This document shows, one piece after another, positions 40,736 through 63,537 of a DNA stretch of 64,000 bases. A program made the position numbers and the translations under genes. Source of the stretch: Amoebidium appalachense (lineage: Eukaryota; Ichthyosporea); assembly GCA_963693365.1 (NCBI GenBank), contig CAVNZM010000008.1, forward strand, positions 7,254,001-7,318,000. Direction: 5' to 3'. The number at the start of each line of letters is the position of its first letter. Within the stretch, counting starts at the first letter, position 1. The notes beneath the pieces were generated by a model. The model did no database searches and was not told the DNA's origin. It worked only from the letters and a program-made list of their open reading frames with translations.

Positions 40736-41150
40736 AGACAAATACCACAGTGACATTCAGCCAATCACAACACTCCCTCCCCCACAGACTACACGCACTC
40801 CACACCATTGGCTACCGCGACCTCAGACACCCCTACAGCACTACAACACGTACACACGTTTACTCACAATACATATAAGCATACACACACGCGAGCAGGC
40901 AACATGGGTCTCGCCACGCACACAGCAAGAAGCAATACAACATTTAACATGGAGAGTACGCAGAGGCATGGGGCATGCACGCGCGCACCAAACAATCAGC
41001 CGCCGCTGCATCAGATTCTCCCCATACCACTGATTAATCTCCTCATACCCCACTTAGACCCCGGCATCACTATGCAAGAAAACCCCCGAAATTCACTCAC
41101 CAAAACACAAAATATAGAAGCAAACTAATACGAATCAGCTCAGCACATGA
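40736..41150. other. Unique island between GT arrays
   Basis: Non-repetitive sequence open in two frames, but with no recognised domain. Confidence 0.4.
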
Positions 41151-41154
<4 letters not shown>

Positions 41155-41212
<58 letters not shown>

Positions 41213-41268
41213 CGCCCACTTGTGTGTGTGCGCACAAGAATGTGTGTCGGAGGGTGTGAGTCTGTTAT

Positions 41269-41302
<34 letters not shown>

Positions 41303-41950
41303 GGTGGGTGTGACGGTGGGTGGGTGTGGGTGTGGGTGTGGGTGTGTGTGTCTGTGTGCATGCGCGCGCACACACATGTATGTGTGTGTGTGTGTATGTG
41401 TGTGTGTGTGTGTGTGTGACCAGGTTCGAACAGATGGTGTGTGAGGGGGTGGGGGTAACCCGAAGGCCTAGGTTGGGGGGGGGGGGGGGGAGGGGGGGGG
41501 GGGGGGGTATGTTTGTGAAGGATTGGGGGGAGGGGGGCCGGGGGGGGGGATGTTTATGAAGAATTGGGGGGGGGGGGGGGGGGGGAGGTCATGCAAACGG
41601 GACACAAGTTGCAGGCAATGCCTTTTCAATGATGGTGTGGTGCATGTATTACAAGTTAACTCAACTCGGCAGTACTTTCCATGTAAATTTCAAGATGCTT
41701 CTAATTGTTAATGACATTGTACTGAAATATCGAAGAGATATGTTACATGATACGTGTAAACAAAGACATTAACAGACATTGTACAGAAATATCGCCATGG
41801 AGATATGTTACATGATACACGGAAAGAAAATCACAAGAATCCGACACTACTAGTTGTTTGTTTCCTCTGTACACATTGGCCGCGATATACACCCAACCCC
41901 CACCAAAACGACAAAAAGCAAAAAGAAAAGAAAAAAAAAAAGGGGTGTGG

Positions 41951-41989
<39 letters not shown>

Positions 41990-42200
41990 AGAAAAAAAGA
42001 AGAAGAAGAGACGGCTGTGTTCGAACTTGGGCATGTACGACTATACATAGTGTCTGTACATCTAGTAGGCTCTGCATGCACGGTCACTATCTTAATTATA
42101 CTGACCTCCCCCCCCCCCCCCCCCCCCCCCCCCCTTCTCACACACCTCCCCAGGCCCCATGGTTAAAGAAGCAAAAAAATTAATGGCAAAATTCTTGAAC
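41155..42200. repeat. GT array, G tracts and spacer
   Basis: GT array (41155-41208), GT/GGGT words (41270-41420), G tracts (41476-41506, 41565-41586, 41952-41988), a C tract (42108-42134), and a spacer with a roughly 45-bp direct duplication (GATATGTTACATGATAC at about 41736 and 41802). Confidence 0.75.
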
Positions 42201-42309
42201 AACTCGTAGGACAAAAAAGGATCATATAAAAAGTTAGATGTGGAAACAACTTCACGTGCATTGTACAGGGTCAAGTACAGATAAACCTAGTTAAGGCGGT
42301 ACATGTATG

Positions 42310-42318
42310 TGTGCACGG

Positions 42319-42396
<78 letters not shown>

Positions 42397-42672
42397 TGCG
42401 AGTGTGTGTGCGCGCGTGTGTGCGTGTGCGCGCGCGTGTGTGTGTGTGTGTGTGTGTGCGTGTGCGTGTGTATGTACATGTGTATGAGAGAGAGAGTGTG
42501 TGTGTGTGTATGTGTGTGTGTGTGTGTGTTTGTGTGCTTGTGTGTGTGTTTGTTTGTGTGTGTGTGTGTGTGTGTAACACCGTATGGTGTGTGTGTGTGT
42601 GTGTGTTCATGCGCGCACCTGTGGTTGTGCACGCAATCGTGTGTCGGAGGTTGTGCGTATGTGAGTGTGAAA

Positions 42673-42769
<97 letters not shown>

Positions 42770-42880
42770 AGTGTGTGTGCGCGTGCGTGTGTGCGTGCGT
42801 GTGCACGTGTGTGCGTGTGCGTGTGCGTGTGCACGTGCGTGCACCGTGCACGCGCACACGCACACGCACAGTCATGCACA
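42310..42880. repeat. GT-rich compound microsatellite
   Basis: GT runs at about 42322-42388 and 42676-42768 with GCGTGTGCGCGC and ACACCGTATGGTGTG interruptions. Confidence 0.9.
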
Positions 42881-42940
42881 CGCACGCACAGTGTACGTAG
42901 ATATAAACCAGGAACAAATTATCAAATAGAGTAAAAACCC

Positions 42941-43168
42941 GTGAGCAAACAAAACAGCACTACTGACCCCGTACGTTTGTGGAATACAACAGCCACAGTG
43001 CGTGCATGCCAAGCCTTTTATGCAGGCTGTTTACAAAATCCTAAAAAGGTTGCAAGTAAAAGTGTTGCACGACCAAATGCCTGTGCCTTCACTAAGAACA
43101 ATGTTCTCCGTGGCCTGGCAGCTCCGACCACTGCTGCTGCTACCGTAAAGGCACCTAGGCCTAAGTAG
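42941..43168 (+). CDS. Short hypothetical ORF
   Basis: 75 codons with non-repetitive composition, Ala/Lys-rich at the end, three cysteines and a TAG stop. I do not recognise it. A spacing of Cys and aromatic residues vaguely like a Kunitz fold is not sufficient to call one. Confidence 0.25.
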   Translation: MSKQNSTTDPVRLWNTTATVRACQAFYAGCLQNPKKVASKSVARPNACAFTKNNVLRGLAAPTTAAATVKAPRPK

Positions 43169-43185
43169 ATGCAGTTATATATATC

Positions 43186-43554
43186 TTACAAATGTGGTTC
43201 CTGCACATTCAGGCTGTTTTCCTCACGTGTTCGTTTGTATATTACAAACAATAATAGCCTATGTGTAGCTTGGATCTGGTCGTTGAACACTTTACATGAC
43301 TTTCTGCAGCTTTGAGTGGTCAGGTTCTTTACTGGTAGCCGTTTATGGCTATAAACAAAAGTGTGCAAAACGTTATACATAGCGTGCATGGCGTTGTAGT
43401 GTATGCAACGCTCATGTTCTGAATCTAAACACAGACGTGACATGAAAGAGTCTATTTTGATCATATGAAAAGAGCGTCCCTTTTTTGCTAGCAAAGCAGA
43501 ACAACAAGAAAAACAGCTGCGCCGCTGAAAACCGAGCCAAAGCTGCATTATCAT
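43186..43554 (-). CDS. Hypothetical ORF, 122 residues
   Basis: Cys/His/Lys-rich composition, not low-complexity. No domain recognised and no splice partner identified. It could be coding, or a fragment of an old mobile element. Confidence 0.25.
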   Translation of the reverse strand: MIMQLWLGFQRRSCFSCCSALLAKKGRSFHMIKIDSFMSRLCLDSEHERCIHYNAMHAMYNVLHTFVYSHKRLPVKNLTTQSCRKSCKVFNDQIQATHRLLLFVIYKRTREENSLNVQEPHL

Positions 43555-43626
43555 GTATATTCATCACTGTACATACAAAATTTACCCCCTTCTTTCTCCC
43601 ACGAGCAGAAACACCTCTTGAGCGAA

Positions 43627-43750
43627 CCCCCTTTTTTCAGGGGTGTGGGCCCCCGCCGGTGGGGGCCCGCACTAATTACCGGCGAAAATCGATCTGATCG
43701 TGGGGGCCCCCACCGGTGGGGGCCCAAACACAGTGGGGCTAAGAGAAAGG
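43627..43750 (-). repeat. Palindromic dispersed repeat, copy 2 (double)
   Basis: Two palindromes: 43647-43668 (one mismatch) and 43704-43725 (perfect, identical to 39469-39490), separated by 35 bp. The outer AGCCCCACTGTG word (reverse strand, about 43730-43741) matches the copy at 39.4 kb. Confidence 0.85.
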
Positions 43751-44045
43751 CCCAGAGGGCGGCCAAATGTATGAATGTATATACATATATATCCAAAATA
43801 TATAAGCACGCCTCGCTTCACACTTGAAGAGGTTACCGTCGACAGTTTCCAAGGTCGCTTTCCCCGTACCTAATCTGCCCCCACTGCAGATCGATAACTA
43901 CATCAGAACAGAACTTAATTCATTGGATTTTTATACACCTTCCTAACTATAATGAGCATGATAAATTTGCTGTGGGCCTATGAAGGAGGGCCTGGAATTG
44001 GAGATCAGTGAAAAGCCAGACTGAGTGAGAAATTGGCAGCCACAG

Positions 44046-44325
44046 TCACCACACAAAGGGTGAATGTACGTCAGTAGCCTGTGAAGCACACAGAAAGGGC
44101 CTCGACTTCGCCTCTGCAAAAATGTTGAGAATGTTTGTATTTTTGGGTAACAACCCATTTCCCTGCTTAACAGCAGTAGAATCGTTCTGCCCGTACCTCA
44201 GGAAAAGCCATGTCAACACGGGCAAGAGGTCAAGAACATATCCTGCAACTTTGGCATCTTTCACATACCTATGCATGAGGAGAAGGCCGCCCTTGGGATC
44301 CACCTGCATTGAGCAATAGTTGAAA
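44046..44325 (-). CDS. Possible exon of an unrecognised gene
   Basis: After a possible TGCTCAATGCAG acceptor the minus strand encodes VDPKGGLLLMHRYVKDAKVA and a hydrophobic stretch (GYVLDLLPVLTWLFL), open to about 44046. The arrangement is faintly like the second/third membrane segments of cyclic-nucleotide-gated channels, but too short and weak to assign. A GAG/GTACGG donor may end it near 44215. Confidence 0.2.
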
Positions 44326-44422
44326 ACTCGTGTGAATGGGGCACGTGAACACATGTGCACGGCTGTCGGTTGTTTATATTACAACAACATCTGAGACCTG
44401 TAGCATACGTACACATAAACAG

Positions 44423-45401
<979 letters not shown>

Positions 45402-45465
45402 TCATCCAATTTCTAGTTCACGTCTGTCCTCTGTGAGTGTACATAACTTAAAGATGATTCTTTTT

Positions 45466-45951
45466 TTAACCATCTCTTCTCCACTTTTGCACGTGTTTTA
45501 GCTGCTGCTGCCACTGTCCAGTGTCACGTAGTGTGGTGTGTGATGGGGACTCGATGACTAGTCGATGTGTTTTGTGCAGTAAAGCAACAATAGTAAGAAT
45601 AGAGTAAATGATCTGCTTCGGAATCCATGACTGTGGCATTGAAGGCACTGCTTTATATAGCCTTTGACCACTCAATGGTGGCCCCTCGTACACCCATGTG
45701 GTGGGCCACTTAGGCACAGCGTGGCCGAAATTTTTAATTCGAAGGCACAGCCAAAATACCTCTTGAAAAGCTAACTGTGCAAGTGGGGGAATAATTGACT
45801 CGGGATTTGGCCCTAGAATAAACAGAAGCAGTCGATCACCAGACCAGTTGCAGGTAACTGTAAGTAAACTGTTACTGCGAACAACTAAACATATATTCTG
45901 CAGAGAGTAATAAGGAACTAAGCATATGAATTCACATGGTTTATGGCCCAC
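45466..45951 (-). CDS. Hypothetical ORF, 161 residues
   Basis: Protein-like composition with Trp, Cys, Pro and a hydrophobic stretch (IIYSILTIVALL). No family recognised. It lies on the same strand as the weak exon at 44.05-44.33 kb and is separated from it by the CA/GA block; whether they belong to one gene is unknown. Confidence 0.3.
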   Translation of the reverse strand: MGHKPCEFICLVPYYSLQNICLVVRSNSLLTVTCNWSGDRLLLFILGPNPESIIPPLAQLAFQEVFWLCLRIKNFGHAVPKWPTTWVYEGPPLSGQRLYKAVPSMPQSWIPKQIIYSILTIVALLHKTHRLVIESPSHTTLRDTGQWQQQLKHVQKWRRDG

Positions 45952-46059
45952 TGGGTTTCAATAAAACCTTGTGACCTTGTGATAAAGTTAGACATGACGG
46001 TGGTTGCATACTGTGGTTAAGTCATCTCCTCGCCGAGTATCTCCTTGTCAGCCGCAGTG

Positions 46060-46350
46060 TCACGTACCCGCACATTTACTCGCACAAGCGCACACCCACG
46101 CACTCACACACACGCGCGCTCAAACACACACAAGCGCGCACACACACGTGCACACAAGCACACACACGCACAAAAAAAAGAGAAAGAAAGGAAAAAAGAA
46201 GAAGAAAGGGAGAAAAGACACGTGCACACGACCACACACATGCACATGTACCTGCACACATGCACAGACTACAGACACACAACGCACGCACGCACACACA
46301 CACACACACACATTTGTACACACACACACACACACACACACTGACGCGCA
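46060..46350. repeat. Degenerate CA-rich stretch with an A/G-rich insert
   Basis: CA/CG words interrupted by AAAAAAGAGAAAGAAAGG-type sequence (46172-46217). Confidence 0.8.
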
Positions 46351-46514
46351 CACACGAATTTGCCAAGTCACCCCTCCTTTTTCCAATGACAAAGTGGTGA
46401 CACTTTGGCCCGGAGTCCAAGTTTCCAGTTGGACTACATTTTGGCCTGGATTTCACTTTGGCCTGCAACCCCCCCCCCCCCCCCCCCTCCCCCCCCCCCC
46501 CCCCCTTCATCGAC

Positions 46515-46720
46515 AATGTGAATGGGTCGAGACTCGGGTACTGTGGATGATGTGGGGCCCTCCCTGAGGCCTCGCTAGGCTCTGCTTTTTATATATAAGC
46601 ATAATTATGCATGATACTCTTCATATGTACATGTGAATGGTTTGGACCCATGATTAATTCCATTGTGAATGTGTGCTTCGTACTTTATGACGCATTCAAA
46701 CAACCCCCCCCCCCCCCCCC
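46515..46720 (+). repeat. SINE-like dispersed repeat with poly-C end, copy A
   Basis: Begins near GAATGGGTCGAGACTCGGGT, continues ACTGTGGATGATGTGG, ends TTTATGACGCATTCAAAC followed by Cs. It is related to copies at 59575-59740 (reverse) and 63364-63535. This copy has an insertion in its middle compared with the others. Confidence 0.75.
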
Positions 46721-46790
46721 CTTCCCCCTCTCCCCCCTCCACGCGCGCGTGCACACACGCATGCACACAAACACACATACACCACCACGT

Positions 46791-46821
<31 letters not shown>

Positions 46822-46864
46822 GAAAAAAAAAACACGGAAAAGAAAATCATTCAGCAAGGTGAAT

Positions 46865-47230
46865 GATATCGCACACAGCCGTGTGCATGCCGGGCTTGGA
46901 ATATTCCCGGATGAATGTGCATGTTAAGCCTTACGCTTGTCGCTGCAGTCTCGATCGTTGTACGTGCATGGCAGTGTCACGCATATGCATAAAGGGAATC
47001 CGATAAGTTTGCACGCGCGCTCGCGTGTACATGCAAATGTTTGTGCGTGCCCACAGGCACACTGAAACGCAGCTGTACATGTACGTACATGTGGCACTTA
47101 GTGCATGAATGTGTATGTGCCAAGGGTGTGACACGTGTGTGCGTATGCCGTATGCGTGCGCGTGCACATGTGCCAAAGTTTATGTGCGTCCCGAGGTCTT
47201 GTGGCCATCAATCAATCACGAAGAAAAACA
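46865..47230. other. Intergenic sequence without recognisable gene
   Basis: Unique, with several GTACATGT-type self-complementary words. No gene or RNA seen. Confidence 0.4.
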
Positions 47231-47238
47231 TATATATC

Positions 47239-47434
47239 GGGGTTTACGCTGTTTACTCGAGGCAAAGAGAACCAGTCTCAGGTATGGGGGGGGGGGGTTT
47301 TGCTCGGAATATCCCCTCAGCGGTATATCATGATCACGTACATAGATGTCGGGTGGTGACTATATATCAGGGTTTACTTTCTCTACGAGACACCATAAAG
47401 ACTACAAGGAGAAATCAATTAGTTGGGGTTCCCC

Positions 47435-47472
<38 letters not shown>

Positions 47473-47504
47473 GGGCTCCCCTCGGGACACTCGGTATCAG
47501 CTGG

Positions 47505-47557
<53 letters not shown>

Positions 47558-49680
47558 TGTGTGTGTGTGCGCGTGCGCTATAATTTTGTAGTGATGTGTT
47601 TCTCAAGCCAATCAATACATCTAATAAACAGGTCGTAGTTACGCGTGTTTAGTATAAAATCAAGGATGTTGTAATTTACAGGTAGGCTATCTTTCTGGGT
47701 GTCTGTTGTGAATGTGACGTGTGTGTGTTGCGGTATTATGTGGTCTATCAAACTACATTTGGCGATACATGACCGGTTAAACTGGTGTGTGTGTGTGTTG
47801 TTTGGGCATGCAAATGATGCCACCTTATACTTATTAGATCTCCACTGTATAGCACGTGTACAGTAAAAGCGTGGTAATTGATCAATAATACCATCAGCTA
47901 GAGAAAGACCAGTTCTACAGGAAGGTAATATGTATTTAGGTGTTATACACTTGCGAGTGCCATATTTGGCAATATGGTTGAGGCGGTCAGTATATATAAA
48001 ACGAGACATAAGGCTTAGTTTTTCAAGGTGTATGCTTTCATCGGGTCTAGTGTCGTGTGGTATCTTTTTCCATTTGTTATATTGCGTGATTATCTTGTGA
48101 TTGTGTACATGTTTAATAAGTAAGTGGCAGTCCAAAGTCACACACACACTATTGCGGGGTTTATTTGTATTTGTGCCCAGGGGAGAAGGGGAGAGAGAGG
48201 GGAGGAAAGAGGGGAGAGGTGAGGAGGGGACAGGTCGGATAGAGAAGAGAGGGTGGGAGGGCAAATACTTCTTTAAGCGGCTTATGTGCTTATTGAATTT
48301 CAGCGCGAGATAGGATACTCTAGCAGCTATTGGGACCAGACCATATATCGAGAGCGTTACAGGCCCAGGTTTACAACAGTTGTTAGATAGAAAGGAGGCA
48401 ACTTCTGCTTCAAGGAAATTTGCCAAGGGTTTAAGCGCTCTAGTTCTCTCTTTCTTGATCCAAGCGGCGAGAAGGGGTAAACCATATTCACATGCCGGGA
48501 AGACAAAAGTGCGAATAAATGTAAGTCTAATAGAAGGATGGAGGGGTGTGTCTTTAAAAATATTAGCCGAGAAGAAAGCTAACCGCTTACGAGCCAACTC
48601 TACCCTCTTTTCGACCATATGGGGAAACATAACACCAACAGAATCAACCGGAACACCAAGATATTTGTATTCTGGAACTATAGGTACAGGTTTAGATGAT
48701 AATGTAAATGTGTGTAAATTGTTAGCTATATCAGGTACAAGAACACCACATTTGTCTATGTTAAGGATCATAAGGTTTGCCTTGCACCACTCTGACACTA
48801 CATCGAACAATCTTTGCAGGCGTCTAGGGGTACGGGCAAGGAGGGACAGATCATCAGCATAGAGAAGTGCAGGCGGAAAGTTATTAATAGGGTCATCGTT
48901 TTCGGCGTAAATCTTGACAGCCAAATCATCTATAAATAGGTTAAACAAAAAGGGGCTAAGCAATGAACCCTGCAAGAGACCTCTAGTACGAGCAAAACCA
49001 TATGAAAGATGCCCATTAACCACAGCTCTACCATAGGTTTGAGACAAGAGTGCTTCTAACAGAACACCAATGCAGTGTGGTACACCCCGTGCAGCAAGCT
49101 TTTCCCATAGGAGACCAGGGGAGACAGAATCGTAAGCAGTTTTCCAATCAATAAAGCCAACATATTGTGCACCAACTTGCATAGAATCGTGCAGTGCCAT
49201 TATTTGAACATAACATGAATTGTTTTTACGAAAAGCGGATTGGCATGGGTGTATGTGAAGAATAGATTGAAACCTAGGGTGATGTGCAAATAACCTAAGT
49301 AAGCAAGCTTCAAAGAATCTACGAACAACCTGGGTTAGTGTAATGGGGCGAAAGGATGATATGGGGCCCTCAGAGTCCTTCTTAACTATGGGGATCACTA
49401 AGGTATCTAACCAAGATGACGGGACATGTCCACATTTAACACACCAAGAAAAGAGAGAGCTTAACATGATAGTAAGATCAGGTTTAATAGCACGATCACT
49501 TTCCTTTTGTGGGTAGGAGGGAACAAGGATTTTAAGAAACCCAGCAGGGAGTCCATCAGGTCCACAAGACTTACTAGAGCTATAACTAGATATCACAGAC
49601 CATATGGCATCGGGACTGAAAAAGGGGAGGATCGATTCTATGGGGATAGATGGGTCTACAGGCCACACAATAGGTAGGAT
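47239..49680 (-). mobile_element. Young LINE copy 2, inverted relative to copy 1
   Basis: Sequence 47239-49642 is the reverse complement of 36581-39024 with very few differences. It extends further at its 5' end (to at least about 49677), where copy 1 is truncated. The 3' end has the same T/A tract (47437-47468), CA/GT array (47505-47570) and about 195-bp tail. No flanking target-site duplication was found by eye, so its true 5' boundary is uncertain. The two copies form a 2.4-kb inverted repeat about 8.2 kb apart. Confidence 0.88.
47578..49668 (-). CDS. LINE reverse transcriptase ORF, uninterrupted
   Basis: 696 codons open from the first Met. Domains: linker with SCGPDGLPAGFLKIL (about residue 34), FRPITLTQVVRRFFEACLL, QSAFRKNNSCYV, box A FIDWKTAYDSVSPGLLW, box B RGLLQGSLLSPFLFNLFIDD, box C LLYADDLSLLA, box D region SEWCKANLMILNIDKCGVLV, and YKYLGVPV, then a long C-terminal region with scattered Cys/His (FACPNN...FNRSCIAKC). 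The catalytic Asp residues are present. The N-terminal endonuclease is not in the frame, so the copy is probably 5'-truncated although its RT is unbroken. The lack of lesions and near identity to copy 1 imply recent activity of the family. Confidence 0.88.
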   Translation of the reverse strand: MWPVDPSIPIESILPFFSPDAIWSVISSYSSSKSCGPDGLPAGFLKILVPSYPQKESDRAIKPDLTIMLSSLFSWCVKCGHVPSSWLDTLVIPIVKKDSEGPISSFRPITLTQVVRRFFEACLLRLFAHHPRFQSILHIHPCQSAFRKNNSCYVQIMALHDSMQVGAQYVGFIDWKTAYDSVSPGLLWEKLAARGVPHCIGVLLEALLSQTYGRAVVNGHLSYGFARTRGLLQGSLLSPFLFNLFIDDLAVKIYAENDDPINNFPPALLYADDLSLLARTPRRLQRLFDVVSEWCKANLMILNIDKCGVLVPDIANNLHTFTLSSKPVPIVPEYKYLGVPVDSVGVMFPHMVEKRVELARKRLAFFSANIFKDTPLHPSIRLTFIRTFVFPACEYGLPLLAAWIKKERTRALKPLANFLEAEVASFLSNNCCKPGPVTLSIYGLVPIAARVSYLALKFNKHISRLKKYLPSHPLFSIRPVPSSPLPSFLPSLSPSPLGTNTNKPRNSVCVTLDCHLLIKHVHNHKIITQYNKWKKIPHDTRPDESIHLEKLSLMSRFIYTDRLNHIAKYGTRKCITPKYILPSCRTGLSLADGIIDQLPRFYCTRAIQWRSNKYKVASFACPNNTHTHQFNRSCIAKCSLIDHIIPQHTHVTFTTDTQKDSLPVNYNILDFILNTRNYDLFIRCIDWLEKHITTKL

Positions 49681-49689
49681 TTACCAAAG

Positions 49690-50456
49690 ACAACACACCA
49701 GTATAATATCCACAAGATAGATATAACCGTATTTTTTATTTTACTTTTTCCGTGTGTCGCATATATTGTGCAAGTTCACACCTACGAGCCATATGTAGGC
49801 ACGTGCACCGTGGTGCCGCCGCCACAAAAGGAATGGTTAGTCTAAGGCATGATTTCAAAAATTAAATATGTAAGATCTATGCGTGTATACTTGGTGTACA
49901 ATAACGGCATTTTTCAGGGGATTGCTGAAACGGTCAATACACAAATTGGTGAAACCAACAACACACATATCAGCATGTTTTCAAACCTGCACACAATTAC
50001 TCAATGTCACATGTATAGACAAACTAGTATTATCCCATTTGCCGATGTATAGACTAGAGGCATATTCTATCACTTGAAGGTTCCAAACCTACCCACGCAC
50101 TGCGCCAGGGAGGCCAAAAAAAAAAAAAAAAAAAAAAAAACCCCACAAAATGGAATTCTCTACGAAAGCGCCAAAGTTTCACCCCCTTTGTCGCTTTCAA
50201 ATTGTCACGGGTGCAAGAGAGCGAACCCTCCATAATCATGTATAACGTGACATGTAACACAATATAGCGAATCGGTAATGATCTAGGTTCATTTGATAGC
50301 CTCAAGAACAGAAAGTGATGGCCCCGTCAAACAGAACTCGCATATGCTACCTTATGACCAAATATCGAGAACACACGACATACGACACACGACACACGAC
50401 CCCCCCCCCCCCCCCCCCCCCCTCCCCCCTCCCTCCCCCCCCCCCCCCCTTCCCCC

Positions 50457-50517
<61 letters not shown>

Positions 50518-50534
50518 ACACACACACACAAAAA
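49690..50534. other. Spacer downstream of LETM1
   Basis: Unique sequence with an A tract (50117-50140), a C tract (50400-50450) and a CA array (50459-50531) that ends three bases before the LETM1 stop codon on the opposite strand. No gene seen; the LETM1 3' untranslated region probably lies here. Confidence 0.6.
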
Positions 50535-60684
<10,150 letters not shown>

Positions 60685-62549
60685 CTTTCAAGTTGGACAG
60701 GAAATAAAAGTGATAGATATGTGTGCTGCGCCCTAAAACATATACCTCTTTCGTTTTACCACAGAAAAAAGAAGGGAAGAAAGAGAAAACCAGAAAGAAA
60801 AAGAGCTGTCAACCGCTTTCTGTGAACTGTGAAAACAGCTTGAGCAGCTGCATGCAGCCGAAGTATGCATTGGGAACTCGTGGGCAACCGCTCCATTCTT
60901 TTGGAGCGCGGTAAAATTGATTCCTTTCGGCCGCCGCCAAGGAGCAGCTGCGGGGAGCGAGGAAATTCTTATTTATCATATAGATTTCCGTAGCAGTCTA
61001 AAACAGGTTTTTCAATAATAATAAGAAAATTATCGATTTAATCTAGTTTTGCAGGACATACAGTAAGCGTCCTCTGAGTTCTGTGCCGAATTTGCATATC
61101 AAAAATGTTGAGCATAGAACTTTGGCCGAAAAAATTCTCCGAGTCCCGGAATTATTCTTGCCAGTTAGATGTCGCGATACGATTGGTGCCCTGGACTAAT
61201 TCCAAAAAAGAAAAGCACTCTAACTTACCATATATGGATGACACAAGTCTAAGAACCAATAGGAAGTCAAGACAACGAAATCCCTTTGCGTAACTGAGAA
61301 CAGGGCGAGAGTGCAGCAAAATACACGAGTTGGGCCGCATAGACGCCCATTCAACGCTCGAGCCGCCGCCGGCCCGGCCGGCGGGACTCAGCGCTGCCAT
61401 TTCGGTGGGCTCCATAGAAACGAAAAGTAAAACTAGCCCATGAAAAAACTCTGTCTTAAATGCTATAAAATTGGTATAGCGATGCATATAACTATATTCT
61501 GGTTTTATCTTCCAGCTCGCCGCGCCGCCTGCAGCCATCATACGGGAGTGTTTGTACGACTACGGGGCCAAGTGCAAGCCCCTCACCTTGCAATAACCAT
61601 ATAAAGTATGACGTGTCCGACAACGATTGGTAAAGCAGTCCTACCAATACCCGGCGCCGCGACACCGCCCGCCGCCGGGAGGCCGCGTTGGGGCACTGCC
61701 AGCACTGCCAGTCTGACGATTCTGCCACTGTTTTAGTCTTTGTTGTTGGGAGCTGTTGCGTTGGGTTTATGACCAGAGGGGGCCTATCTTCTCTCTGTGG
61801 TGTGGGGCGTATACATACAGTTGAAGGAAACACTACTCTGACCAGGCCCAGGTAGGCTGACTATTACCCCCTCCTCTCCCCCCGCCCTTCCCCCCTCGTC
61901 CTCCTCCCCCCCTCCCCCCCCCCCCCCACACCCCCTCCTTTTCCTCCTCACCTCACACACACACACACACACACAGACACACACACGCGCGCGCACACAC
62001 ACAGACACGCACACACAGACACGCGCGCACCCACGCACACACACACGCATGCACGCACACACACACGCATACGCACACGCACACGCACGCACGCACGCAC
62101 GCACACACAATCACACACACTCACACATACGCACATGCACACGCACATGCACAAACGCACACAGACACACTTACACTCGTGTTCTATTAATAGTCTATAA
62201 TTTGGCTAACGGATGTTCACATGAAGTGCTTTGCTGTTAGCCCGTATTTGCTTGTCACTTAGATGGCTTAATAAACAACTCTCCTTGTGAGTGCACCCCC
62301 CCCCCCCCCCCCCCCCCTAACCACCCCTTTTCGATTTCCAAGTTTCAGGATTTCGCCCAAACAGAAGAATTATCTCTACCAGTCAATATAATAGTGCCCC
62401 GTCAGTGCTCATGTTTGTCCTTCAGTTGCATGGTCCAAATAGATGCTCTCCTTCTCCTTGTAAAGCGGTGATTGCCCAGCCCTTGCTTTCAACTCCCCCC
62501 CCCCCCCCCCCCCCTCCCCTCCCCCCCCCCCCTCCCCCCCCCCCCCTTT

Positions 62550-62615
<66 letters not shown>

Positions 62616-63360
62616 TTTTTTTTTTTTTTTTGGGCGCCTGTTGTTTTGCTTATCATTTGTTGTTCTGGTTGATTACCTGTAATCTTCGCTTATTTTTGTG
62701 TCTGTGTATGTGTATGTATGTTGTGCGGGGTTGCACACACCGGTTTCTACTTTTCTTCCTACTGTTTTTCTCTCCACACACTTCATCTGTCCACTTCTGC
62801 ATACCCCCTCTCATAGCTATAGACACACTTCCCAACATTGCGTTACGCGCACACATGCACACACCGCTCTGTTGGCGACAGCTCCCTTGGAACCCATGCG
62901 GCATGTTACCCGCCGGCATAACATAACTCGGACTATCGATTTGGCTTTTTTCAAGCCCAAAGCAATGGGTGATACCATATTTCCGGCTGACATCCGGGGG
63001 CATAGCTTTCCGTTTGAAGACGTTAAAGTTCCGCCCTAGTAAGCGTGTTACTACCCTGCGGCGTGGGTCAAACCTCATATTTCCCCCTCTGATTGCGAAT
63101 TCTGCGGCCTTCGGGACTTAATTCTTTTCAGCTGGTGTAGTATGTTAGCCAGGGAAGTATCGACTTAGGTAGCGATGGGGGAGCTTCCTAGAAGCCCCGT
63201 CTCCTGAGTTCCTATGTATATTTTTCTTGCTTCTGCTTACTGCTGCAACCTTAACCCCCGGCCTTTCCCACTGCCCTTGCCTGCATAAGCAACCCTGCTC
63301 GTTTCTGATCAAGACGGGTGACCTACCCATGTTCAATTGAAACAGTATCTGAGTTGGGTT
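60685..63360. other. Intergenic region between LETM1 and the Rcf2-like gene
   Basis: Divergent 5' ends of LETM1 (left) and the gene at 63752 (right) make this a double promoter region. It contains GC-rich patches (61360-61385, 61650-61690), a CA/CG array (61954-62172), C tracts (61911-61927, 62297-62317, 62496-62546), a CT array (62550-62611) and a T run. No core promoter motif is clear. ORFs here look like chance. Confidence 0.55.
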
Positions 63361-63363
63361 TCG

Positions 63364-63537
63364 TTAACGAGGTGAATAGGTCGAAACTCGGGTACTGTGG
63401 ATGACGTGGGCCCCTCCTGAGGATGGGCTCTCCTTGTTATGCATACTCTTTATGTATAACTTGCATCCTGCATCGTGTTATTCGTTTGTTCTTGTGTACT
63501 TCTTACTTTTTGACGCATTCAAACCCCCCCCCCGCCC
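63364..63537 (+). repeat. SINE-like dispersed repeat with poly-C end, copy C
   Basis: GTTAACGAGGTGAATAGGTC... ACTGTGGATGACGTGGG... TGACGCATTCAAAC then Cs. It is nearly the exact reverse complement of 59575-59740 and ends about 215 bp before the start codon of the next gene, so it may lie in its promoter or leader. Confidence 0.85.

Noticed and set aside
42941-43168. Kunitz-type inhibitor
   Set aside because: Only a loose Cys/aromatic pattern with too few cysteines and wrong spacing.
47220-49700. Target-site duplication for LINE copy 2
   Set aside because: I compared the 3' flank (CATATATATC side) with sequence right of 49640 and found no convincing match, so I did not report one.
61152-61541. 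129-residue ORF upstream of LETM1
   Set aside because: Crosses a GC-rich promoter-like patch, has no recognisable domain and no splice partner.
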